From contig JBBKWX010000242.1 of NCBI GenBank assembly GCA_037969175.1, forward strand, positions 1 through 7,972: a DNA stretch of 7,972 nt. The letters run 5' to 3'. This document shows, in pieces, positions 1 to 5,306 of this stretch. The notes under the pieces are model-generated. The model did no database searches, had not been told where the DNA came from, and saw only the letters and a program-made list of their open reading frames with translations. Source of the DNA: JBBKWX01 sp037969175 (GTDB lineage Bacteria > Bacteroidota > Bacteroidia > AKYH767-A > JBBKVM01). The position numbers were made by a program, and so were the translations under genes. Within the stretch, counting starts at the first letter, position 1; the number at the start of each line of letters is the position of its first letter.

Positions 1-135
1 GGAAAGAAACTCCAGGTATTTACTTTTGTTGCCGATCACGCTTTTGCCAATCCAAGTTCTCCGAATTATAGAAATGAATCAGCCAATAAAGCCTGGGAGA
101 TCAGCATGGATTTTCTGAAAAACAAACTCAAGTAA
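1..135 (+). CDS. Dienelactone hydrolase family protein, C-terminal end (partial)
   Basis: This is the last 44 codons of a gene that begins before the window; the frame is open from base 1 to a TAA at 133-135. The peptide contains VADHAFANPSSPNYRNESAN followed by KAWEISMDFLKNKLK. This matches the C-terminus of dienelactone hydrolase-type alpha/beta hydrolases, in which a catalytic His sits in an H-[AG]-F-x-N motif and is followed by Tyr, an Ala-rich stretch, Trp and a final amphipathic helix. The putative catalytic His is encoded at 37-39. Such enzymes are usually cytoplasmic and hydrolyse lactones or esters, but the substrate cannot be told from this fragment. The nucleophile (normally Cys) and Asp lie outside the window. 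It runs tail to tail into the AraC remnant, with only three bases between the two stop codons. Family assignment is fairly secure from the motif; specific function is unknown. Confidence 0.72.
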   Translation, partial: GKKLQVFTFVADHAFANPSSPNYRNESANKAWEISMDFLKNKLK

Positions 136-138
136 GGT

Positions 139-430
139 TTAATTGGTTAAGTCTTTATTGTATTTATAGCGATATTCCAAGGGATTGATCCCGGTAAATT
201 TTCTAAATACCGATCTAAAAGTCTTCCCATCAGATTATCCAATTTTCTCCTTAAATTATGTTGATTCGATCATTTTTCGTTTCCAATATTTTTTTAGCTG
301 CTTCAATTTTACTCTTTGGATTTATTAAATTGGTGTATAACTGGTTGCTTTTGAAAGCCTTCTGATAGAATTCCTTCTCCAGGCGAATATAGATACAAGA
401 TTCAAAGTGCAAAAAGACTTTAAGATTGAC
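139..430 (-). pseudogene. AraC-family transcriptional regulator, decayed C-terminal fragment
   Basis: Read on the minus strand, two adjacent frames together give the end of an AraC-type DNA-binding domain. The first (430 to 254) encodes RLEKEFYQKAFKSNQLY, then INPKSKIEAAKKILE and NDRINII, ending at TAA 251-253. The second (240 to 139) resumes with I-G-stop-SDGKTFRSVFRKFTG, then INPLEYRYKYN, and ends at TAA 139-141. The F-R-x-x-F-R-K-x-x-G-x-N-P-x-x-Y-R pattern is the classic second helix-turn-helix signature of the family. Between NII and IG only 7 nt remain where an intact family member would need about 12, so I infer a small deletion that shifts the frame. The expected Tyr codon in I-G-Y-S-D is TAA (235-237), a separate nonsense change. 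The frame is also closed upstream by a stop at 431-433, and no N-terminal domain or start codon is visible. The gene is therefore truncated and broken at least twice and should not make a functional regulator. Confidence 0.75.
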
Positions 431-440
431 TTAGGTTTTT

Positions 441-474
441 TTTATTCAAAGAATCATTTATAACTTTGAATAAA
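441..474. repeat. Perfect 11-bp inverted repeat, candidate operator
   Basis: TTTATTCAAAG (441-451) is the exact reverse complement of CTTTGAATAAA (464-474), with a 12-nt spacer. Neither strand has a T-run after the stem in the direction that would make it an intrinsic terminator. The right arm overlaps the putative -7 box of the VOC gene, a position suited to a repressor site. It also lies about 10 bp beyond the point where the AraC remnant loses its reading frame, so it could instead be a scar of the event that truncated that gene. The repeat is plain in the sequence; the role is inference. Confidence 0.6.
461..468 (+). promoter_or_regulatory. Putative promoter -7 box for the VOC gene
   Basis: TAACTTTG matches the Bacteroidota -7 consensus TAnnTTTG exactly. 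No convincing -33 TTG lies at the usual 17-23 bp upstream; the nearest TTG (426-428) is too far. Transcription starting a few bases downstream would give a leader of roughly 100 nt before the ATG at 573. The box sits inside the right arm of the 441-474 inverted repeat. In such AT-rich sequence a chance match is possible. Confidence 0.4.
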
Positions 475-572
475 TGACATGATCTTATTTTTTAGTTTTT
501 TTGTATAAGGTCACTTTTTATATGAATTATCAATTTAATTAATTTTTCTAATCTATTTAAAATCTATTAATT

Positions 573-956
573 ATGGACGCAAAAACAAATTCATTGAACT
601 GGTTTGAAATCCCTGCAACAGACATAAAAAGAGCTAAAAGCTTTTATGAGGGAATTTTTGGAATTAAGATGGAAGATATGGAAATGCCGGGTATGGAAAT
701 GGCTGCATTCCCATATGAGCCGGGTGCAGGAAAAGCCTCCGGGGCGTTGATAAAGAGTGAAATGCATACACCGAGCACAGATGGTGCAATCGTTTATCTG
801 AATGCAAATCCAGACATGTCCGGTGTTATTTCAAATATTGAAAAGGCAGGCGGAAAAGTAGTTATGCCTAAGACTCAAATTTCTCCGGAAATTGGTTTCA
901 TGGCTTTCTTCATTGATTCTGAAGGCAACAGAGTTGCATTGCATTCTCAGAATTAA
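573..956 (+). CDS. VOC superfamily (glyoxalase/bleomycin-resistance fold) protein
   Basis: This 127-residue protein has the size of a single vicinal-oxygen-chelate domain, built from two beta-alpha-beta-beta-beta modules. The first module opens with NWFEIPATDIKRAKSFYEGI (9-28), matching the family pattern of a first strand, then D-x-x-R-A-x-x-F-Y and an F-G turn. The second module runs from about residue 72 (AIVYLNANPDMSGVI) through GGKVVMPKTQISPEIGF to a final DSEGNRVALHSQN. The last strand carries A-L-H where metal-dependent members normally have a Glu ligand, so a glyoxalase I-type metal site is doubtful. A short Met-rich stretch (Met 33, 36, 38, 41 and 43) lies between the modules' strands. 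There is no signal peptide or membrane segment, so it is probably cytoplasmic and, as is usual in the family, dimeric. The start is the first ATG of the frame, with AT-rich sequence and no Shine-Dalgarno before it. It appears to be a single-gene unit with its own terminator. Fold assignment is strong; substrate is unknown. Confidence 0.88.
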   Translation: MDAKTNSLNWFEIPATDIKRAKSFYEGIFGIKMEDMEMPGMEMAAFPYEPGAGKASGALIKSEMHTPSTDGAIVYLNANPDMSGVISNIEKAGGKVVMPKTQISPEIGFMAFFIDSEGNRVALHSQN

Positions 957-979
957 GTGTTCTTTAAATAATGTCATTT

Positions 980-1008
980 AAGCCGGGTGTATCATCCGGC
1001 TTTTTTTT
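980..1008 (+). terminator. Intrinsic terminator of the VOC gene
   Basis: AAGCCGGGTG, loop TAT, then CATCCGGCTT forms a 10-bp stem with one G-U pair, followed by a run of eight T residues (1001-1008). It starts 23 bp after the VOC stop codon and is a textbook rho-independent terminator for the plus strand. Confidence 0.88.
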
Positions 1009-1293
1009 GTGCAATAGATTGGTAGGGCATAATGAGTTTTACCAATATTTGATAGTTCAAAAATGAACATCTATAAATTTAAAACACATTCAGCCGGGAT
1101 CAATCTTAATAAGGCAAACTATCCGAGACAGATGTATGCTTAGAATCCTACACTAACTATTAAGATATATCACAGTACCTGGAAATATTGATTTGGAATA
1201 CCATAAAATTGATCATTTCATGATATATGCTCCAGATTGCAGGAAATTGATATTTATACGCCCCATAATTAATATTATGTTAAATAGATTATT
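1009..1293. other. Intergenic region without a supportable gene
   Basis: This AT-rich stretch lies between two converging transcription units, each closed by its own terminator. I find no promoter box of quality, no RNA gene and no conserved coding signal. It contains a 7-bp inverted repeat (ATTGGTA at 1018-1024 and TACCAAT at 1040-1046, 15-nt spacer) and a smaller one (GTTCA-AAAA-TGAAC around 1055-1068), neither followed by a T-run. A 26-codon open frame at 1063-1143 (+) lacks support. Confidence 0.6.
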
Positions 1294-1324
1294 TAAAAGA
1301 AAGGGAACAGTATTAACTGTCCCC
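1294..1324 (-). terminator. Intrinsic terminator of the gyrA-TPR transcription unit
   Basis: On the minus strand GGGGACAGT, loop TAAT, then ACTGTTCCC makes a 9-bp stem with one G-U pair, followed by the T-rich tail TTTCTTTT. The wobble pair is possible only in the minus-strand transcript; the plus strand would have an A-C mismatch there. This supports action on the gene ending at 1331, whose stop codon is only 6 bp before the stem. Confidence 0.8.
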
Positions 1325-1330
1325 CATATT

Positions 1331-2491
1331 TTATTTAGCTTCTAAAAGCTTATTGATTCTAGTATACTTCTCAGTCTCTCCAGTACGTGCATACAATTGT
1401 TTTAAAGAAAGCATTGTATTTCTATCCGTAGCATTTAGTTCATGGGCTTTTTCTAAAAAAGGTTTAGCCTCAACGAATTTAGCTTCGAACTTAATTTTAG
1501 CTGCATCATACTCTTTTGCTTTTGATGGTGGGATCTTATTTGCCTCATTCACCATTTCAGCAGCCTGATTAAAATACATTGCTCCTAGATTGTAATATGC
1601 ATCAAAATAGTCAGGTTTTAACTCGATAGCTTGTTTGTAAGCTTTTGAAGCCCCTTCCTGATCACCTGTTTTGTCGAGAAGACTGCCTTTTGCAAAATAT
1701 AGATTTTCGTTCTTGGGATCAGCTTGAATCGCAATTTGAATCCTTTCTAGGGCTTCTTTGTCTTTTCCGGATGATAAATAGAAATTTAATTCTTCTATAA
1801 TTAGCGAATTATCAGCAGGATGCACTTGTCTACCTAAGGTAATAGTTTCGACAGCCTTTTCCATATTTTTCTCTTGTTTGTAGATTCCGGCTAAAAACAA
1901 ATAAATCTTTGGATCATTGTATTTCAAATCAATGAGCTTCATGTAGCCTTTCTTAGCTACATCCAAAGCTCCCATTTTCTCTGCAGCATAAGCTCCATAC
2001 AAATACGCAAACAGATTGATAGAATCACCTTCAGCTATTCCGAGAGATTTATTGGCAGTGATAGCACGGTCAAAATTCTTTACAGCTTCTCCATATTTTT
2101 CCTGGTTATACTCCTGAGCGCCCAAATTAAAAAAGCCGGTGGCCAATGCTTTTAGATTTTGGGTTGTTTCTAGTTGAAATTCTCCTTTGGGAGCAATTTC
2201 TTTTGCTTTAGCGAAACTTTTATAAGCTTCGTCCAAGGCATCAGGATATTTACCGGCGAAATTTTCATTTTGTGCCAGCCCCATGTATATCAGACCTCTG
2301 TAATACCAGGTCTTTTCATCCATTAATGTGGTCTCATGAACTGCAGCCTCATCAATTGGTCCCTTAGCTTTATCGAATTGCTCAAACTTCAGAAAATTGT
2401 ATGCTGTTTGAACATTACGTTTTTGTGCCTGACCTTGGTTAAATGCACCGGCCATCATGAAGAGTAATGCTAATCCTATTATTCTTTTCAT
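1331..2491 (-). CDS. Exported tetratricopeptide-repeat (TPR) protein
   Basis: The product has 386 residues. It opens with a Sec-type signal peptide: K2-R3, a hydrophobic core at about 4-16, and a likely signal peptidase I site after the A-Q-A run near residue 22. The mature protein is probably periplasmic. The rest is a helical TPR solenoid. I see TPR-like units at about 117-150, 161-190, 195-224, 229-258 and 263-292, plus 296-353 interrupted by a Lys/Ala/Glu-rich insertion, and a last unit near 359-386. The unit at 263-292 (YFAKGSLLDKTGDQEGASKA, then AIELKPD) is the most canonical, with the Gly-8, Ala-20 and Pro-32 type positions. TPR arrays bind other proteins; no enzyme motif is present. 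The ATG lies 17 bp downstream of the gyrA stop with no promoter or terminator between, so it is almost certainly co-transcribed with gyrA. My recollection is that gyrA is followed by a TPR gene in other Bacteroidota, but I could not verify this. The partner is unknown. Confidence 0.88.
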   Translation of the reverse strand: MKRIIGLALLFMMAGAFNQGQAQKRNVQTAYNFLKFEQFDKAKGPIDEAAVHETTLMDEKTWYYRGLIYMGLAQNENFAGKYPDALDEAYKSFAKAKEIAPKGEFQLETTQNLKALATGFFNLGAQEYNQEKYGEAVKNFDRAITANKSLGIAEGDSINLFAYLYGAYAAEKMGALDVAKKGYMKLIDLKYNDPKIYLFLAGIYKQEKNMEKAVETITLGRQVHPADNSLIIEELNFYLSSGKDKEALERIQIAIQADPKNENLYFAKGSLLDKTGDQEGASKAYKQAIELKPDYFDAYYNLGAMYFNQAAEMVNEANKIPPSKAKEYDAAKIKFEAKFVEAKPFLEKAHELNATDRNTMLSLKQLYARTGETEKYTRINKLLEAK

Positions 2492-2508
2492 AAATCTGGT
2501 TTTATAGT

Positions 2509-5055
2509 TTATTCTTCGTTAGTTGTCTCTGAATCTGTTTCTTCGTCGTTATCAGGTTCTGATTCATTTTCGTTAGGCAGTTCAGTTCCTTCAACTAGAT
2601 CTATCACTTCATCTTCATCACGCTCAACTTTTGCAACTGATGCGATCTCATCTTCTTCTCCTAGCTTGATTAACCTAACTCCCTGTGTTGCTCTACCCAT
2701 CACTCTCATTGTTTCTACCGGCATCCTGATGATAATTCCGGATTTATTGATAATCATGAGATCATCTGTGTCTAAAACAGTTTTGATTGCGATTAGTTTT
2801 CCGGTCTTGTCGGTGATTTGCAGAGTTTTAACCCCTTTTCCGCCTCTATTAGTTACTCTGTAATCTTCGAGTTTTGTTCTTTTACCATACCCCTTTTCTG
2901 ATACAACAAGTATAGTTTCGTTTTCATCTTTAACACAAACCATACCAATTACGGCATCCTTAGGTCCTGCAAGACGTATTCCTCTTACTCCTGAAGCATT
3001 TCTACCCATTGGTCTTACAGTGCTTTCATTGAATCGGATTGCTCTGCCGGATGTTAAAGCCAGAAGGATTTCATTTTTTCCATTGGTAAGACGGGCTTCG
3101 AGTAATTGATCATCATCTTTGATGGTGATTGCATTTATTCCATTTATGCGTGGACGAGAATATGCTTCAAGTGTAGTTTTCTTGATAGTACCATTCTTAG
3201 TACACATGATTATGAAATTATTATCAAGGTATTCCTGGTCACTCAGGTTCTTTACATTGATAAATGCTCTCACTTTGTCTTCCGAAGGAATATTGATCAG
3301 GTTTTGAATCGCTCTTCCTTTGCTGGCTTTTGTTCCTTCAGGTATTTCGTACACTTTCATCCAGAAGCACTTACCTAATTCGGTAAAGAACATCATGTAA
3401 TTGTGTGTAGTTGCTACAAATAAATGCTCTATAAAGTCCTCATCTCTTGTATTAGTCCCTTTTGCACCACGTCCTCCCCTTCCTTGAGTTCTATATTCTG
3501 TAAGAGCTGTTCTCTTGATATAGCCCATATGTGAAATCGTGATCACAACAGGTTCATCTTCAATCAGATCTTCGATAGAAATATCATCGGCAGAATAAAT
3601 GATCTCTGTTCTTCTTTCGTCACCGTATTTATCTCTGATCTCTGTCAATTCGTCTTTGATGATCTGCATTCTGAGTTCTTCATTTCCAAGAATTTCCTTG
3701 AAACGTTCGATCATTTTCATCAATTCTTCGAATTCTGCTTTGATCTTATCTCTTTCAAGACCGGTCAATTTTTGTAATCGCAGATCAAGAATCGCTCTTG
3801 ATTGAATTTCAGAAAGCGCAAAAGTTGCCATCAAACCATTTCGGGCTTCTTCAGGAGTTGCACTGGCTCTGATGAGTTTTATTACTTCATCAAGGTGATC
3901 CAGAGCTATCAATAATCCTTCAAGTATGTGGGCTCTTTTCTCAGCCTCTCTCAGCTCATATTGAGTCCTCCTAACAACAACCTCATGACGATGATCTACA
4001 TAATTAGAGATCAGTCCTTTAAGATTGAGCATCTGAGGTCTTCCTTTTACAAGTGCAATATTATTAACTGAAAAAGCACTTTGTAATTGGGTGTATTTGA
4101 ATAAGTTGTTTAAAACTACATTAGGTATCGCGTCTCTCTTTATCTCATACACGATTCTCATCCCGTCTCTGTCGGATTCATCACGGATATCAGAAATTCC
4201 TTCAATCTTTTTATCATTGATCAGGTCAGCAGTTTTGCGAATCATTTCTGCTTTGTTCACCTGATAAGGGATCTCGGTAACGATAATTCGCTCCCTGTTA
4301 TTTTCTGAAGCTTCAAACTGAGTTTTAGCTCTAAGTACAACACGACCTCTTCCCGTTTCAAAGGCATCTTTTACTCCGGAATAACCATAAATGATACCTC
4401 CGGTTGGGAAATCGGGTGCTTTTATATGCTGCATTAATCCATCAATCCCAATTTCCCTGTCATTAATGTATGCTATCGTTGCATTTATAGCTTCGGTCAG
4501 ATTATGTGGAGGCATATTTGTTGCCATACCTACAGCAATTCCGGAAGCTCCATTAACTAAAAGGTTAGGGATCTTTGAAGGAAGAACAGTAGGTTCTTCT
4601 AAACTGTCATCAAAATTTAAGCGAAAGTCAACGGTTTCTTTATCGATATCGGCAAGCAATTCTTCGGCTATCTTTTTAAGTCTGGCTTCAGTATAACGCA
4701 TTGCTGCAGGACTGTCACCATCGATAGAGCCAAAGTTACCTTGACCGTCTACAAGTGGATAACGTAAAGACCATTCTTGTGCCATACGAACCATAGCATC
4801 ATAAACGGATGTATCTCCATGGGGGTGATATTTACCAAGTACTTCTCCAACAATTCTTGCTGATTTCTTATGCGCTTTATTACTTAGAACTCCCAGATCA
4901 AGCATTCCATAAAGAACTCTCCTATGAACCGGTTTAAGTCCATCTCTAACATCGGGTAATGCACGTGAAACTATGACCGACATCGAATAATCGATGTAAG
5001 CGGTTTTCATTTCTTCTTCAATATTAATTGGGATGATCTTTTCTCCTTCAGCCAT
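2509..5055 (-). CDS. gyrA: DNA gyrase subunit A
   Basis: GyrA is the DNA breakage-reunion subunit of gyrase (A2B2 with GyrB), which introduces negative supercoils using ATP. The 848-residue length fits. The N-terminal winged-helix domain holds KPVHRRVLYGM (41-51), the quinolone-determining region HPHGDTSVYDAMVRMAQ (77-93) and the catalytic Tyr121 in AAMRYTEARL. NNLFKYTQLQSAFSVNNIAL (316-335), the coiled-coil arm and the C-gate region follow. From about 505 the C-terminal beta-pinwheel that wraps DNA begins. Its GyrA-box reads QGRGGRG (524-530), a variant of QRRGGKG; this box and the wrapping domain favour GyrA over ParC. Five further pinwheel repeats follow, and the last ~35 residues form a Glu/Asp-rich tail that is probably disordered. 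The positions equivalent to E. coli Ser83 and Asp87 are Thr82 and Asp86. Thr occurs naturally there in Campylobacter, so no resistance mutation is evident. ATG is the first start of the frame and matches the conserved N-terminus. The gene is divergent from clpC and heads a unit with the TPR gene. Confidence 0.98.
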   Translation of the reverse strand: MAEGEKIIPINIEEEMKTAYIDYSMSVIVSRALPDVRDGLKPVHRRVLYGMLDLGVLSNKAHKKSARIVGEVLGKYHPHGDTSVYDAMVRMAQEWSLRYPLVDGQGNFGSIDGDSPAAMRYTEARLKKIAEELLADIDKETVDFRLNFDDSLEEPTVLPSKIPNLLVNGASGIAVGMATNMPPHNLTEAINATIAYINDREIGIDGLMQHIKAPDFPTGGIIYGYSGVKDAFETGRGRVVLRAKTQFEASENNRERIIVTEIPYQVNKAEMIRKTADLINDKKIEGISDIRDESDRDGMRIVYEIKRDAIPNVVLNNLFKYTQLQSAFSVNNIALVKGRPQMLNLKGLISNYVDHRHEVVVRRTQYELREAEKRAHILEGLLIALDHLDEVIKLIRASATPEEARNGLMATFALSEIQSRAILDLRLQKLTGLERDKIKAEFEELMKMIERFKEILGNEELRMQIIKDELTEIRDKYGDERRTEIIYSADDISIEDLIEDEPVVITISHMGYIKRTALTEYRTQGRGGRGAKGTNTRDEDFIEHLFVATTHNYMMFFTELGKCFWMKVYEIPEGTKASKGRAIQNLINIPSEDKVRAFINVKNLSDQEYLDNNFIIMCTKNGTIKKTTLEAYSRPRINGINAITIKDDDQLLEARLTNGKNEILLALTSGRAIRFNESTVRPMGRNASGVRGIRLAGPKDAVIGMVCVKDENETILVVSEKGYGKRTKLEDYRVTNRGGKGVKTLQITDKTGKLIAIKTVLDTDDLMIINKSGIIIRMPVETMRVMGRATQGVRLIKLGEEDEIASVAKVERDEDEVIDLVEGTELPNENESEPDNDEETDSETTNEE

Positions 5056-5113
5056 GAATCTTATTATTTTTTAAATGCGCCAAAATGGCACGTAGGTACG
5101 GTTTTTGAGCATA

Positions 5114-5121
5114 CGAAGGTA
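5114..5121 (-). promoter_or_regulatory. Putative gyrA promoter -7 box
   Basis: The minus strand reads TACCTTCG, seven of eight relative to TAnnTTTG counting the two free positions as matches. A start a few bases downstream would give a leader of about 50 nt before the gyrA ATG at 5055. Candidate -33 TTG triplets (minus strand, 5139-5137 and 5136-5134) sit slightly closer than the usual 17-23 bp. The leader could form a small GCCA-AAA-TGGC hairpin (5079-5089). Moderate support by position and motif only. Confidence 0.42.
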
Positions 5122-5159
5122 AGCAATTCATTTCAACAATCAGTGTGAAAATATCAACA

Positions 5160-5176
5160 CTTTGCTGTTAGCAAAG
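5160..5176. repeat. Palindrome in the gyrA-clpC divergent region, candidate shared operator
   Basis: CTTTGCTGTTAGCAAAG is a perfect 7-bp inverted repeat with a 3-nt centre. Its centre (5168) lies 54 bp from the downstream edge of the putative gyrA -7 box and 51 bp from that of the clpC -7 box, so it is nearly symmetric between the two promoters. There is no T-run, so it is not a terminator. It does not resemble CIRCE (HrcA) or the CtsR heptad repeat. The palindrome is directly visible; regulator binding is inference. Confidence 0.5.
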
Positions 5177-5192
5177 CCTGAAATCTAACTGA

Positions 5193-5219
5193 TTGAGGAA
5201 AGATTAATATGTATCTTTG
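5193..5219 (+). promoter_or_regulatory. Putative clpC promoter (-33 TTG and -7 TATCTTTG)
   Basis: TATCTTTG (5212-5219) is an exact match to the Bacteroidota -7 consensus TAnnTTTG. A TTG at 5193-5195 lies 16 bp upstream, just short of the usual 17-23 bp. Transcription would begin near 5226, leaving a leader of about 80 nt before the clpC ATG. No second promoter of comparable quality is seen between here and the start codon. Confidence 0.62.
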
Positions 5220-5238
5220 CAATATACTATTAGAACTG

Positions 5239-5277
5239 CTACCTTAAAGCCCAGGTAGGCTATCAAAATAGACCTAC
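5239..5277 (+). promoter_or_regulatory. clpC leader with two mutually exclusive hairpins
   Basis: Within the predicted untranslated leader, CTACCT (5239-5244) can pair with AGGTAG (5253-5258) across an 8-nt loop. Alternatively GTAGGCTAT (5255-5263) can pair with ATAGACCTAC (5268-5277), giving nine base pairs with one bulged A around a CAAA loop. The two structures share bases 5255-5258, so they cannot coexist. The second is the longer stem and ends 29 nt before the ATG. There is no T-run, so a simple transcription attenuator is not indicated; a protein-binding or translation-level role is possible. It matches no riboswitch class I recognise. Confidence 0.4.
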
Positions 5278-5306
5278 AAACGTTAATTTTTATATAGACA
5301 TTTTGC

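Noticed and set aside
550..568. Direct repeat AATCTATT at 550-557 and 561-568, just before the VOC start codon
   Set aside because: An 8-bp AT-only-plus-C repeat with an 11-nt period in a strongly AT-rich leader is weak evidence; the same octamer also occurs near 7892.
1063..1143. 26-codon open frame (+) in the intergenic region, containing THSAGIN, faintly like the S-A-G turn of ArsC/low-molecular-weight phosphatases
   Set aside because: The resemblance is limited to a few residues, no catalytic C-x5-R loop can be found upstream in any frame, and there is no promoter or start context. Coincidence is more likely than a gene relic.
2746..2800. Possible quinolone resistance or other sequence anomaly in GyrA
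   Set aside because: The QRDR (residues 77-93, encoded near 4777-4827) has Thr and Asp at the key positions, a combination found in susceptible wild-type enzymes of other genera; nothing else in the protein departs from the family.
4391..4696. Open frame on the plus strand inside gyrA
   Set aside because: It is antisense to the conserved gyrase core and has no recognisable protein signature; it is a shadow of the gyrA coding sequence.
5056..5306. CIRCE (HrcA) or CtsR operator upstream of clpC
   Set aside because: Neither the TTAGCACTC-N9-GAGTGCTAA repeat nor the GGTCAAA heptads are present, so regulation of the Firmicute type is not supported.
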